From positions 62,001 through 126,000 of the forward strand of contig NZ_PEDL01000003.1 of NCBI RefSeq assembly GCF_002735925.1: a stretch of DNA of 64,000 nt, written 5' to 3'. A program made the position numbers and the translations under genes. Of this stretch, positions 45,795 through 55,971 are shown in pieces. The notes beneath the pieces were generated by a model that was not told where the DNA came from, searched no databases, and saw only the letters and a list, made by a program, of their open reading frames with translations. The stretch comes from Sporanaerobium hydrogeniformans. Lineage in GTDB: Bacteria; Bacillota; Clostridia; Lachnospirales; Cellulosilyticaceae. Numbering within the stretch: the first letter of the stretch is position 1; the number at the start of each line of letters is the position of its first letter.

Positions 45795-47822
45795 ATGCAA
45801 GAATATACCAATGAAGAACTTATTTTTGGCTTAGATATCGGTACACGTACTGTTATTGGCATAGTAGGCTATAAAAAAGGAGAGCAGTTTGTAACCATTG
45901 CTTATGAGCGCATTGCACATGAAGAACGAGCTATGCTAGATGGTCAAATTCATGATATACATAAGGTGGCTAAAACTGTAGCAGAAGCAAAAAATAGAAT
46001 TGAAAAGAAACTAAATATTTCATTGAGAGAGGTCGCAATTGCTGCGGCAGGTAGAACCTTGAATACACAAATTGTTTCTGTAGAGACAAGCTTTAATGAA
46101 ATACAAGAAATTGCTTTAACAGACATACATAACTTAGAGCTATTTGGTGTAGAAAAAGCTAAGAAGGAGCAGGAAAAAAAGAATCATCAAGTAGAATACT
46201 TTTGCGTGGCCTATTCAGTGATTAACTATTATTTAGATGGTTATGTTATGGGTAATTTAGAGGGGCATAAGGGAAATAGTATTGGAGCAAAGGTTATTGC
46301 TACCTTTTTACCTAAACCTGTTATTGATAGTTTGTATGCAGTAGTAGAACGTTGTGACTTAACAGTAAGCCATTTGACCTTGGAACCCATTGCAGCCATT
46401 AATGCTATTATTCCTGAAAACTTAAGACTTCTTAACTTAGCTTTAGTAGATATTGGAGCAGGAACATCAGATATTGCCATTACAAGAGAAGGAAGTGTAG
46501 TTGCATATGGGATGATTCCTATTGCTGGGGATGAGGTCACAGAAGCCATTGTACATCATTACTTAGTTGATTTTAATACTGCTGAAAAAATAAAATATGA
46601 AATGAAACAGAGTGAACTGATTGCCTTTGAAGATATTTTAGGCTTCCCACAAGAGGTAACAGTCTCACAACTGGAGCAGGTCATTCATACAACGTTAGAA
46701 ACTCTTACTACAAGTATTGCTGAAAAAATGGTAGAACTTAATGGTGGACAACCTACTAATGCGGTATTTTGTGTAGGTGGAGGAAGTGAGATGTATGGGG
46801 TAGAAAGTCAGCTAGCAGAGAAACTAGGGCTCCCCTCTCAAAGAGTAGCTATGCGAAAGGTATCTCATGTATCGTCCATAAAGGATGAAGCCTCTTTAAC
46901 CAATTCACCAGATATGATTACACCAATAGGAATTTGCTTAACAAGTATGAAAAATAAGTACAGTGAGTTTACTACTCTTACTTTAAATGGTCAAAAGATT
47001 CAACTTCTAAATGCTAAAAAATTAACAATATGTGATGCTATTATTGCAGCAGGTATTAGCCATACAGCTATTTTCCCTAAACGAGGAAATACGCTAATGT
47101 TTAGATTAAATGGGCAACGTGTACGCATTAAAGGAGAAGCAGGTATACCTGCTCAAATCTGGCTTAATCAGAAGAAGGCTACTATAAATGACCTCATTAC
47201 AGAAGGTGATGAGATTACTTTAGAGCTAGCATTGCAAGGGAAAGATGGAGAAGCCTTTATTAAAGATTATATGGGAGGTAAGAATTTAACTGTATTTATG
47301 GAAGGAGAAACGATTCAAATTCCGTTTTGTTTAGTTAATGGTGATTATGTACCAACTAATTATCGCATTCAAGAAGGTGATCAAGTAGAAGTGATTTGTC
47401 CTTCTACTTTAGATGAGCTTTTAAATGCTTTACAAATTGAGGGCAGTAAAAAGATAATTACTTCTGATTTTAAGCTAGTAGAAGGAACGCATATCCTTCA
47501 AAACAAAGACTCTTTTTTAATAGATAATAAAAGTTTTTCTTTAGATGGATCTTTCAAAGGAGCAGCAGGGGAGCCACAAGAAGAGTTTATGGTAGCAACT
47601 GAAGAATTGAAAGAGGAAAAACTAATCCTTAAGGTTAATGGACAAACTATTGAGCTCCCCCAAAAAGGAGTACCTTATATGTTTGCTAATATTTTTGATT
47701 ACATAGATTTTGATTTGAGTACACCAAGAGGTACTATTCAGCTTATACGTAACGGAAAAGCTGCAGCTTTAACAGATAATTTATGCAATCAGGATGAATT
47801 AGATATATTTTGGAAAAATTAG
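45795..47822 (+). CDS. FtsA-like actin-fold ATPase with long C-terminal extension
   Basis: 675 residues, longer than classical FtsA (about 420). The N-terminal part is an actin-like ATPase: phosphate-1 FGLDIGTRTVIGIVG, phosphate-2 LALVDIGAGTSDIAI, and an adenosine-type GGGSEMYG. The extra region (about 395-675) is beta-rich with repeated NGQ/ITEGDEI-like pieces. No membrane-targeting helix typical of FtsA is seen at the C-terminus. It could be a divergent division or envelope-assembly ATPase; the neighbouring genes do not decide. Confidence 0.75.
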   Translation: MQEYTNEELIFGLDIGTRTVIGIVGYKKGEQFVTIAYERIAHEERAMLDGQIHDIHKVAKTVAEAKNRIEKKLNISLREVAIAAAGRTLNTQIVSVETSFNEIQEIALTDIHNLELFGVEKAKKEQEKKNHQVEYFCVAYSVINYYLDGYVMGNLEGHKGNSIGAKVIATFLPKPVIDSLYAVVERCDLTVSHLTLEPIAAINAIIPENLRLLNLALVDIGAGTSDIAITREGSVVAYGMIPIAGDEVTEAIVHHYLVDFNTAEKIKYEMKQSELIAFEDILGFPQEVTVSQLEQVIHTTLETLTTSIAEKMVELNGGQPTNAVFCVGGGSEMYGVESQLAEKLGLPSQRVAMRKVSHVSSIKDEASLTNSPDMITPIGICLTSMKNKYSEFTTLTLNGQKIQLLNAKKLTICDAIIAAGISHTAIFPKRGNTLMFRLNGQRVRIKGEAGIPAQIWLNQKKATINDLITEGDEITLELALQGKDGEAFIKDYMGGKNLTVFMEGETIQIPFCLVNGDYVPTNYRIQEGDQVEVICPSTLDELLNALQIEGSKKIITSDFKLVEGTHILQNKDSFLIDNKSFSLDGSFKGAAGEPQEEFMVATEELKEEKLILKVNGQTIELPQKGVPYMFANIFDYIDFDLSTPRGTIQLIRNGKAAALTDNLCNQDELDIFWKN

Positions 47823-47838
47823 TAGGAGGTAGGAGAAA

Positions 47839-48108
47839 ATGAAAGGTGTTATTACAGTAGTAGGAAAAGATAAAGTAGGGATTATTGGCAAGGTATGTAC
47901 TTTGCTGAGTGAAGAAAATGTAAATATATTAGATATATCACAAACCATTCTTCAAGGATACTTTAATATGATGATGATTGTGGATTTAGGAGCAACCGAA
48001 ACAGAATTTACACAAATCGTAGATAAACTAAGTGAACTTGGAAAAAACATTGAGGTAGACATTAAATTACAACATGAAGATATCTTCAATAGTATGCATC
48101 GTATTTAG
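47839..48108 (+). CDS. ACT-domain protein (UPF0237)
   Basis: 89 residues consisting of one ACT domain: VITVVGKDKVGIIGKVCTLL, then VNILDISQTI and a YFNMMMIVDL strand. Proteins of this type usually bind an amino acid and are encoded next to UPF0210 proteins, as here. It is likely an allosteric partner of the next gene product. ATG 47839 has AGGAGGTAGGAG upstream. Confidence 0.9.
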   Translation: MKGVITVVGKDKVGIIGKVCTLLSEENVNILDISQTILQGYFNMMMIVDLGATETEFTQIVDKLSELGKNIEVDIKLQHEDIFNSMHRI

Positions 48109-48139
48109 AAAGAAATAAAAGAGACAAAGGGGAAAAAAG

Positions 48140-49498
48140 ATGATTTCAAGATATGAAGTACAAGAAACTAATCGAATGATTCAGGAAGCAAACCTAGATA
48201 TTCGTACGATTACAATGGGTATTAGCTTAATGGACTGTATTACAGATGATATGAATAAATTGTGTGACAATGTGTATGATAAAATAACAAAGCGTGCTGA
48301 AAAATTAGTATCTACAGGTGAAGATATTTCTAAGAAATATGGTATTCCTATCGTAAATAAACGAATCTCTGTTACACCTATAGCTTTAATTGGGGGAGCT
48401 ACTAAAAGTTCCTCCTATGTACCCATTGCAAAGGCTCTCGACCGTGCAGCTCAAACGGTAGGTGTTAACTTTATCGGTGGATTTTCTGCTCTTGTGCATA
48501 AAGGCTGTTCAAATGCAGATACTGTCCTTATGGAATCTATCCCAGAGGCACTGGATGTGACAAGCAATGTATGTTCTTCTCTTAATGTAGGAACCACGCG
48601 TACAGGGATTAACATGGATGCAGTAAAACGTGTTGGAGAACTTATACGTGAGACATCCCTACGTACAGCTGATCGTGATGGTATTGGCTGTGCAAAATTT
48701 GTAGTTTTCTGTAATGCACCAGAAGACAATCCTTTTATGGCAGGTGCATTTCATGGTGTAGGAGAGAGGGAAGCCGTCATTAATGTAGGAATTAGTGGGC
48801 CTGGTGTGGTTAAAAAAGCTTTAGAAGCTGTAAAAGGACAAGATTTCGAAAGTGTTTGTGAAGCCATTAAAAAAACAGCTTTTAAGATTACACGTACAGG
48901 TCAAATGGTGGCACGGGAAGCATCAAGACTTCTTGATACACCTTTTGGCATTATTGATCTTTCATTAGCACCAACACCAGCAGTAGGAGATAGTATTGCA
49001 GAAATCTTAGAAGAAATGGGGCTCGAAATGACAGGTGCTCCAGGGACAACAGCAGCACTTGCTATTCTCAATGACTGTGTTAAAAAGGGAGGAGTAATGG
49101 CTTCTTCTTTTGTAGGAGGATTAAGCGGTGCCTTTATACCAGTAAGTGAAGATCACGCCATGATTCGTGCTGCTGAAAAGGGTGCTTTAACACTTGAAAA
49201 GTTAGAAGCGATGACTTGTGTTTGTTCAGTAGGACTTGATATGATTGCTATTCCCGGTGATACAAGTGCAGCAACTATTTCAGGTATTATTGCAGATGAA
49301 ATGGCTATTGGGATGATTAATGCAAAGACAACGGCTGTACGTATTATTCCTGTTCAAGGGAAGCGTGTAGGTGATCAGGTAGAATTTGGTGGTTTGTTAG
49401 GTTATGCACCTATTATGCCCGTTAATAACTATAAATGTGATGCCTTTATTGCAAGAGGAGGCAGAATACCTGCTCCAATTCATAGTTTTAAAAACTGA
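48140..49498 (+). CDS. UPF0210/PFL-family protein
   Basis: 452 residues matching UPF0210 (DUF711). Recognisable parts are [20 protein letters not shown], a [17 protein letters not shown] block and the [14 protein letters not shown] segment. The family is related to glycyl-radical/PFL-like folds but without a known activity. It always seems to sit with the small ACT protein; the pair may respond to an amino acid. Confidence 0.9.
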   Translation: MISRYEVQETNRMIQEANLDIRTITMGISLMDCITDDMNKLCDNVYDKITKRAEKLVSTGEDISKKYGIPIVNKRISVTPIALIGGATKSSSYVPIAKALDRAAQTVGVNFIGGFSALVHKGCSNADTVLMESIPEALDVTSNVCSSLNVGTTRTGINMDAVKRVGELIRETSLRTADRDGIGCAKFVVFCNAPEDNPFMAGAFHGVGEREAVINVGISGPGVVKKALEAVKGQDFESVCEAIKKTAFKITRTGQMVAREASRLLDTPFGIIDLSLAPTPAVGDSIAEILEEMGLEMTGAPGTTAALAILNDCVKKGGVMASSFVGGLSGAFIPVSEDHAMIRAAEKGALTLEKLEAMTCVCSVGLDMIAIPGDTSAATISGIIADEMAIGMINAKTTAVRIIPVQGKRVGDQVEFGGLLGYAPIMPVNNYKCDAFIARGGRIPAPIHSFKN

Positions 49499-49533
49499 CA
49501 GTTAAAAATTAAGAGAAGATAAGGTGAATGGAA

Positions 49534-50985
49534 ATGACACAACAACTTAAAGGTTTAGAGCCCCAAAACATTTTTCATTACTTTGAAGAGATAAGCTGCA
49601 TTCCCAGAGGGTCAGGCAAGGAAAAAGCTATTAGTGATTATATGGTACAATTTGCAACAGATCTAGGTTTTTGGGTAAAACAGGATGAAGCGTACAATGT
49701 CTATATCAAGAAGCCAGCAACGCCTGGTTATGAGAAAGCCCCAACGGTGATTTTACAAGGGCATTTAGATATGGTATGTGAGAAAAATAAAGAAACAGTG
49801 CATGATTTTGAAAAAGAAGGATTAAAGCTTTATATTGAGGGAGATTATATTCGTGCGCGTGGTACGACATTAGGTGCAGATAATGGGATTGCCATTGCTT
49901 ATCAAATGGCAGTATTAGCTGACACAGAGCATCCACATCCTGCACTTGAAATACTGATGACAACAGATGAAGAACGTGGTATGACTGGAGTTGCTAATAT
50001 GCATCCTGAGTATTTAGAGGGAAAACTCCTGATTAACTTGGATACAGATTTAGAGGGAGAATTTTTAGTAAGTTGTGCAGGTGGATTAAAAGCGTATATT
50101 GATTTGCCATTACAAACAGAGAAGACTTTATTAGAAGAAGGATTACGCATTACTATAAAAGGATTATTAGGTGGTCATTCGGGAGCAGATATTCATTTTG
50201 AAAGAGCGAATGCTCATCTTTTAATGGGGCGACTTCTTTATAACTTGCGTGAGGAGGTTCCTTTCCAAGTTCAAGAGTTAATAGGTGGTTCTAAGGATAA
50301 TGTGATTACTCGTGAATGTGAAGTGGTATTAGCTATTTCCAAGGAACAAAAGGAACGTGTAAAACGTCTTGTTTTAGGTATTCAAGAAACAATACAAAAG
50401 GAATTTGCAGCTCAAGATGCAGGAATTTGTTTCTACTGTGAAGAGACTACTTTAAAGGATGAAGTTTTTACAAAAGTTTTAACCGATCAAATAATTGATG
50501 CCCTTGTGCTCATTCCAAATGGTATTATGGGTTTTGATCAAAATATGAAGGGACTTGTACAAACCTCTTTAAACCTTGGAATCCTTCAAGTAGGAGATGA
50601 CAAGGTGCGTTTAGGAAGTGCAGTGAGGAGCTCAGTGCCTTCTAAAAAATTAGAAATTGTAGCTAAACTGGAAACACTCAGTCGTTTTCTAGGTGCAGAG
50701 CTTACTGTACAAGGGGATTATCCAGCATGGGAATACCGTGAGGAATCCACTCTTCGTGACCTAGCATTAAAAGTATATAAAAAGCTTTATGATCAAGAGC
50801 CACATGTGACATCTATTCATGCAGGACTAGAATGTGGCTTTATTGCAGAGAAGATTTCAGACCTAGATATGATTTCTTTTGGACCCAATGTAAAAGATAT
50901 TCATTCACCTGAAGAACGTGTAAGTATTTCCTCAATGGCAAGAGTCTATGACTACTTGCTTCACTTACTCGCAAGTATACAGTAA
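49534..50985 (+). CDS. pepD: Aminoacyl-histidine dipeptidase (M20)
   Basis: 483 residues. Metal-ligand motifs: LQGHLDMVCE, GTTLGADNGI and TTDEERGMTG; a further ligand is in HAGLECG near the C-terminus. It hydrolyses Xaa-His and other dipeptides in the cytosol. ATG 49534 is preferred because AAGGTG is 7 nt upstream; ATG 49528 in the same frame is possible. Confidence 0.93.
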   Translation: MTQQLKGLEPQNIFHYFEEISCIPRGSGKEKAISDYMVQFATDLGFWVKQDEAYNVYIKKPATPGYEKAPTVILQGHLDMVCEKNKETVHDFEKEGLKLYIEGDYIRARGTTLGADNGIAIAYQMAVLADTEHPHPALEILMTTDEERGMTGVANMHPEYLEGKLLINLDTDLEGEFLVSCAGGLKAYIDLPLQTEKTLLEEGLRITIKGLLGGHSGADIHFERANAHLLMGRLLYNLREEVPFQVQELIGGSKDNVITRECEVVLAISKEQKERVKRLVLGIQETIQKEFAAQDAGICFYCEETTLKDEVFTKVLTDQIIDALVLIPNGIMGFDQNMKGLVQTSLNLGILQVGDDKVRLGSAVRSSVPSKKLEIVAKLETLSRFLGAELTVQGDYPAWEYREESTLRDLALKVYKKLYDQEPHVTSIHAGLECGFIAEKISDLDMISFGPNVKDIHSPEERVSISSMARVYDYLLHLLASIQ

Positions 50986-50997
50986 GGAGGAAACCCC

Positions 50998-52200
50998 ATG
51001 AAATTTGAAAAAAATGACCATTACTTTACACTAGCAGTTTATACGCTTGTTACCGCTTTAATTTTTGTTGCAGTAACTATTGGCATTTGGCATTATCAAG
51101 CTGTAACACTATTCATTAAAAAGCTTCTAGTAGGAATTTGGGTACTTTTAATGCCGCTTTTATTAGGCATTATCATTGCCTATTTACTCGATCCTATTGT
51201 TTCTTTTTACCATAGAAAATGTCAAAGTACACATTTTAAAAAATGGAATATTCATGGGGGGATTCAAGCAAAAAAAGAGAAGATGGCTAAAAAGAGTTCA
51301 CATCGGACACTTGCCACCCTTCTTGCGTATTTAACACTTTTAGCCTTAGTGGGGCTTTTTGTTTTAATTATTGTAACCAATATGAAAGAAGTGTTAGGTT
51401 CAGCATCTATTAGAAATATTAGGCAAAGTATGGATAGATATATACGATACTTTGAAAATATGCTCATGCAGGTTGCCCAAGTGGCAGAAAACTTGCCAGT
51501 AGGACTTAATAAGGTAGAAATGGTACAAAGAATATATGGTGAGCTTAATGCGATTTTTAACTTAATATCTGCTAAATTTCTCTATTATATCAAAGCAATA
51601 GGACTCAATGCAATGAATATTGTTTTAGCTTTTGTTATTGCTTTTTATCTTTTGCAAGATAAAGAAAGTGTATTGAGCTTTTGGCGTAAAACATTAAAGA
51701 CAGTGTTTCATAAGAAGGCAAGTGACAATTTAAGGAGTCTAGGAAGAGATGTTGATAGTGTTTTTTCAGGTTATATTAGAGGACAATTGTTAGATACCGT
51801 CATCATAGCTGTGCTTACTAGCTTAGCATTAACTTTAATCCGTTTGGATTTTGCAGTAATCATTGGTCTTGTGGCAGGTCTTTTTAATCTGATTCCTTAT
51901 TTTGGACCAGTAGTGGGCTTTATACTTGCAGGACTTATTGGACTTCTTGACCCCAATCCAATGAAAGCCGTTTATGGTGTAATTGCACTGATGATTATTC
52001 AGCAGCTAGACGGGTGGATCATTGTACCTAAAGTAGTGGGGGAAAGTGTAAAGCTACATCCAGTGGTTGTTCTATTAGCTGTTGTTATTGGTGGGAACTT
52101 ATTTGGACTTTTAGGAATGCTTTTAGGCGTACCTATAGCTGCCTTTATTCGTGTGCTTTTACTGCGCTATGTACAGCTTTTTGATACAAATAAAAAATAA
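50998..52200 (+). CDS. AI-2E-family membrane permease
   Basis: 400 residues with about eight membrane helices and a basic cytoplasmic loop (about 75-102). The family signature region FNLIPYFGPVVGFILAGLIG and the C-terminal LLGMLLGVPIAA are present. AI-2E/UPF0118 proteins include sodium/proton antiporters and possible signal exporters. Function here is not defined. It ends in a terminator convergent with tyrS. Confidence 0.92.
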   Translation: MKFEKNDHYFTLAVYTLVTALIFVAVTIGIWHYQAVTLFIKKLLVGIWVLLMPLLLGIIIAYLLDPIVSFYHRKCQSTHFKKWNIHGGIQAKKEKMAKKSSHRTLATLLAYLTLLALVGLFVLIIVTNMKEVLGSASIRNIRQSMDRYIRYFENMLMQVAQVAENLPVGLNKVEMVQRIYGELNAIFNLISAKFLYYIKAIGLNAMNIVLAFVIAFYLLQDKESVLSFWRKTLKTVFHKKASDNLRSLGRDVDSVFSGYIRGQLLDTVIIAVLTSLALTLIRLDFAVIIGLVAGLFNLIPYFGPVVGFILAGLIGLLDPNPMKAVYGVIALMIIQQLDGWIIVPKVVGESVKLHPVVVLLAVVIGGNLFGLLGMLLGVPIAAFIRVLLLRYVQLFDTNKK

Positions 52201-52239
52201 AATACGCCTGTACCACTTTCGAAAGGGTACAGGCGTATT
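52201..52239. terminator. Bidirectional terminator
   Basis: AATACGCCTGTACC pairs perfectly with GGTACAGGCGTATT between the convergent AI-2E permease and tyrS genes. Confidence 0.88.
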
Positions 52240-52262
52240 CTTATAACCGATAAGAAATTTAT

Positions 52263-53489
52263 TTAATTAAGAGTTACACGATGGAAAATCTTTTTACCTT
52301 TTTGAATCATAAGTGTATTTTCTTTAAAATCCACATCTGCTTTAATAAGGTAGTCTATATCTGTAATAGGTGTACCGTCTAATTTTATACCATTTTGTTG
52401 GATAAGACGTCTTGCTTCTGAACGAGAAGGAACAAGATTTGTTTTTTGAAGAAGAGTAATAATGTCCATACCACCTTCGAATTCACTTGCTTCCAAAGTA
52501 GTGGTAGGGATAGAACCACCTGAAGCTGCGCCGCCAAAGAGAGATTTAGCAGCCACCTGAGCTTTTTGAGCTTCTTCTTCTCCATGTACAATTTGAGTTA
52601 CTTCAAAGGCTAAGCGCTCTTTAGCCTTATTCATCTCAGAACCTTCTACGGCTGTAAGAGCATTTACTTCTTCCATTGGAACATAAGTAAGAAGAGATAA
52701 ACAACGTTTAACATCAGCGTCAGCTACATTTCTCCAATATTGGTAGAATTCATAAGGAGATGTCTTGTCAGGATCAAGCCATATAGCTCCTTTTTCTGTT
52801 TTTCCCATCTTTTTACCTTCACTATTAGTAAGCAGGGAGAAGGTCATACCAAAAGATTGATCTCCATGAAGTTTTCTAACAAGTTCTACACCACCTAATA
52901 TATTAGACCATTGGTCGTTACCACCCAGTTGTAATTTACAATTGTAACGACGGTAGAGTTCTAAAAAGTCATAGGATTGCATAAGCATATAATTAAATTC
53001 TAAAAAGGAAAGACCTTTTTCAAGACGTTGTTTAAAACATTCAAAGGTGAGCATGCGATTAACAGAAAAGTGCACACCTACCTCTCTTAAGAAGTCAATA
53101 TAATTTAAATGGCGCAACCAATCAGCATTATTGACCATAATGGCCTCATCATTTTCAAAACTGATAAAACGTGACATTTGTTTTTTAAAGCACTCTACAT
53201 TATGGTCAATCATTTCTACAGTTAACATTTGACGCATATCCGATTTTCCAGTAGGGTCGCCTACCATACCAGTACCGCCTCCAAATAAAGCAATAGGTTT
53301 ATGACCAGCTTTTTGCATATGACTCATTGCCATAACAGTTACAAAGTGCCCTACATGAAGACTATCAGCAGTAGGGTCAAAACCAATATAAAAAGTGACC
53401 TTTTCCTTATCTAAAAGATCTCTAATTTCTTTTTCATGAGTGGTTTGTTCTATAAAACCACGTTCCATCAACGTATCAAAAACATTCAT
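52263..53489 (-). CDS. tyrS: Tyrosyl-tRNA synthetase
   Basis: 408 residues. Class I features: HVGHF for [13 protein letters not shown] in the tyrosine site, KMGKTEKGA for KMSKS. The C-terminal S4-like RNA-binding domain (about 345-405) is present. It charges tRNA-Tyr. ATG 53489 has GGAGG about 8 nt upstream. Expression is set by the T-box leader upstream. Confidence 0.97.
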   Translation of the reverse strand: MNVFDTLMERGFIEQTTHEKEIRDLLDKEKVTFYIGFDPTADSLHVGHFVTVMAMSHMQKAGHKPIALFGGGTGMVGDPTGKSDMRQMLTVEMIDHNVECFKKQMSRFISFENDEAIMVNNADWLRHLNYIDFLREVGVHFSVNRMLTFECFKQRLEKGLSFLEFNYMLMQSYDFLELYRRYNCKLQLGGNDQWSNILGGVELVRKLHGDQSFGMTFSLLTNSEGKKMGKTEKGAIWLDPDKTSPYEFYQYWRNVADADVKRCLSLLTYVPMEEVNALTAVEGSEMNKAKERLAFEVTQIVHGEEEAQKAQVAAKSLFGGAASGGSIPTTTLEASEFEGGMDIITLLQKTNLVPSRSEARRLIQQNGIKLDGTPITDIDYLIKADVDFKENTLMIQKGKKIFHRVTLN

Positions 53490-53517
53490 TTCTCTACCTC
53501 CATATAATTATTGAAAT

Positions 53518-53745
53518 AAAAAAGGGCTTCTCATCCCCCATAAGGACGAGAAAACCCGTGGTACCACCTTAATTTACAGAAAAAATCTGCCTCCAGTCAA
53601 GATAACGGTTGATAGCCGAAAATCACTCCAAAGGTGTAATTCAAAAAATAAGCTTGATGCGTTTTCACCTACCACACACTCTCTAGAACAAAACTTATTT
53701 TTCTACTTAAACTTTATCTAAGTGATTTAGTGTATTTTATTATGC
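53518..53745 (-). promoter_or_regulatory. T-box riboswitch, tyrosine-specific
   Basis: Read on the minus strand the leader has the T-box core AAGGTGGTACCACGG followed by a terminator hairpin (GGGTTTTCTCGTCC with GGATGAGAAGCCC, then T6). Upstream is a Stem I with AGAGAG and GGTAGGTG and a specifier region GAATTACACC. The codon TAC (53638-53636) fits tyrosine. Uncharged tRNA-Tyr would pair with the specifier and the GGTACC bulge, preventing termination. It is directly upstream of tyrS. Confidence 0.93.
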
Positions 53746-53748
53746 CTA

Positions 53749-53777
53749 ATCATAGCATATAAAAAATAGATTTTCAA
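53749..53777 (-). promoter_or_regulatory. Promoter of the tyrS T-box leader
   Basis: On the minus strand TTGAAA (53777-53772), a 17-nt spacer and TATGAT (53754-53749) precede the leader by a few bases. Confidence 0.75.
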
Positions 53778-53898
53778 GTCTCACTTTTCGATTTAAAATA
53801 TATAAAATTATTTTTATAGAAAAAGATGTTTGAATAGTGTAAAATAGGGTCATAAAACCATATTTTATTAGTAGAAGTTGTATTTAGGAGGTTAACAT

Positions 53899-55851
53899 AT
53901 GTACACCATAAGAAGGGGAATACCCGTTCTTGGATGTCATTGGGAGAATCAAGGTGCAGCATTTGGGATTTTCTCAGATTATGCAGAGGCCATGCTCCTA
54001 ACCATTTATAATAATAAAGAGGAAATAAAACCTCTTTGTCAAGTGAAGTGTGATCGATTGCAATATGCCACAGGGGATATTTTTCATATTTATATAGAGG
54101 ATATAAAAGTAGGTATGTGTTATACATGGCAACTTATTGATGAAAAGGGGGAAGTGAGCGAGTGCCTTATTGATCCATATAGTTACTGTGTAGGAGAAAG
54201 ACCAAAGGGAGATTACTTAAATGTTATAAAAAAAATGAAGTTGCCAAAGTTAAAAAGGCCTTGTATTCCTTGGGAGAAAACAGTTATCTATGAGCTCCAT
54301 GTAGGTCATTTTACTAAAAGTGAAACATCAGGAGTGGTGGAAGAAGAGAGAGGAACATTTAAGGGGCTCTGTAAAAAACTAGACTATTTAAGAGAATTAG
54401 GTATCACCACTATAGAACTTCTACCCATCTTTAAGTGGAATAGGCATACACTTAAAAATAGACACCCTGAAACTGGTGTGCTGCTTCAAGATGAATGGGG
54501 GTACAATTCTCTAAGCTTCTTTGCGCTAGATGAAAGCTATAGTACACATAAGGATTGTGAAGAGGTCCTAGATGAGTTTCATGAGTTAATAGAAAAGGCT
54601 CATGAAATGGGAATGGAAATTATTTTAGATGTTGTGTATAACCATACAGGTGAAGGAGGAGAGGCTAGTGGCTACTCCAGTTTCAAAAAGCTTTCATCTG
54701 CAACGTATTATAAGTTAACAGAAGACGGTCACTATTTAAACTGTGCAGGTACAGGAAATACTTTGAATACTAATCATCAGGTAGTTAAAAACCTTATTTT
54801 AGAAAGTCTTAGGTATTGGGTTGTTTATCAAGGGGTAGATGGTTTTCGCTTTGATTTAGCCTCTATTTTAGGGCAAGATGTAGAAGGCAAATGGATGGTG
54901 CGTTCCTTGTTAAATGATATCAATGAAGATCCTATTTTATCACATGTAAAACTCATTAGTGAGAGCTGGGATGCGAAAGGAAGTTATGATGTAGGACGTA
55001 TGCCCTATCATTTTAGAGAATGGAGTGATTATTTTAGAGATACCATTCGTAAATGTGTAAGAGGTGACCAAGGTTTAACAAAATCTTTAGCGGATTGTTT
55101 AGGTGGAAAAGAAGTTTATTTTTCAGATACCTATAAAGGAAGTAACCATGCTATACATTTTATAACAGCCCATGACGGTTTTACAATGTGGGATTTGGTA
55201 TCTTATGAACAAAAGCATAATCTTGAAAATGGTGAAGAAAACAGAGATGGGAACAATGCCAATTATAGTACGAATTGTGGGTTTGAAGGAGAAACACAAG
55301 AACAAAGCATTTTAAATAAACGTAAACGTTTAATAAAAAATTATATGGCTTTACTTTTACTTGCAGAAGGGATACCTATGCTTTTAATGGGAGATGAAAT
55401 GGGGCGGACACAAGGTGGTAATAATAATGCTTTTTGTCAAAATAGCTCTTTGGTTTGGGTAGATTGGAAGAGAGCAGCCCACTTTAAAGATTTAGAATAT
55501 TTTATAAAAAAATTGATAATTCTTAGAAAAAAACTTTTATTTATAAAAAAAGAAGGACAGTATACAGTCTCTTGGCATGGTGTAAAATATAACCGTCCAG
55601 ACTGGTCGTATTATTCACGTACCATCGCTTATCATTTGACGCATGAGAAAGAAGCCTTTTATCTTGTCATTAATAATTATTCAGATGCTTTATTGTTTGA
55701 CTTACCTCCTACAGCTTCAAAATGGATCTGTATGATGGATACAAATCTTAGTATGTCCGAGGATTTAAATTTTACAGGAAGTGAAGTATATGAAAATCGT
55801 TACTTGGCAGAGTGTTACAGTATTTGTTTATTTAAAGAAAGTAAAGTGTAA
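53899..55851 (+). CDS. glgX: GH13 glycogen debranching enzyme (GlgX/pullulanase-like)
   Basis: 650 residues. An N-terminal CBM48-like beta domain (1-110) precedes a GH13 barrel. Catalytic signs: VDGFRFDLAS nucleophile Asp, LISESWDA acid/base Glu and ITAHDGF transition-state Asp. The WGYNSLSFFA and NNNAFCQN regions resemble isoamylase/GlgX enzymes. It would cut alpha-1,6 branches of glycogen or maltodextrin in the cytosol. No signal peptide. Start ATG 53899 behind AGGAGG. The gene name is by similarity; other glg genes are not nearby. Confidence 0.85.
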   Translation: MYTIRRGIPVLGCHWENQGAAFGIFSDYAEAMLLTIYNNKEEIKPLCQVKCDRLQYATGDIFHIYIEDIKVGMCYTWQLIDEKGEVSECLIDPYSYCVGERPKGDYLNVIKKMKLPKLKRPCIPWEKTVIYELHVGHFTKSETSGVVEEERGTFKGLCKKLDYLRELGITTIELLPIFKWNRHTLKNRHPETGVLLQDEWGYNSLSFFALDESYSTHKDCEEVLDEFHELIEKAHEMGMEIILDVVYNHTGEGGEASGYSSFKKLSSATYYKLTEDGHYLNCAGTGNTLNTNHQVVKNLILESLRYWVVYQGVDGFRFDLASILGQDVEGKWMVRSLLNDINEDPILSHVKLISESWDAKGSYDVGRMPYHFREWSDYFRDTIRKCVRGDQGLTKSLADCLGGKEVYFSDTYKGSNHAIHFITAHDGFTMWDLVSYEQKHNLENGEENRDGNNANYSTNCGFEGETQEQSILNKRKRLIKNYMALLLLAEGIPMLLMGDEMGRTQGGNNNAFCQNSSLVWVDWKRAAHFKDLEYFIKKLIILRKKLLFIKKEGQYTVSWHGVKYNRPDWSYYSRTIAYHLTHEKEAFYLVINNYSDALLFDLPPTASKWICMMDTNLSMSEDLNFTGSEVYENRYLAECYSICLFKESKV

Positions 55852-55862
55852 ATAATAAGAAT

Positions 55863-55968
55863 AAAAGGGCTTCTCCTAGATAAAGAAACTTTATAGAAAG
55901 TTTTCTCTTCTATTTATATTAAAGAAAAAACTTTTTGCAAGGTTTTATAAAGGAGGAGCCTTTAACAT
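55863..55968. terminator. Long imperfect hairpin between convergent genes
   Basis: AAAAGGGCTTCTCCT (55863) pairs imperfectly with AGGAGGAGCCTTTAA (to about 55966), and the inside has smaller stems such as AAACTTTATAGAAAGTTT. It lies between glgX and pepT and probably terminates both. Confidence 0.5.
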
Positions 55969-55971
55969 TTA

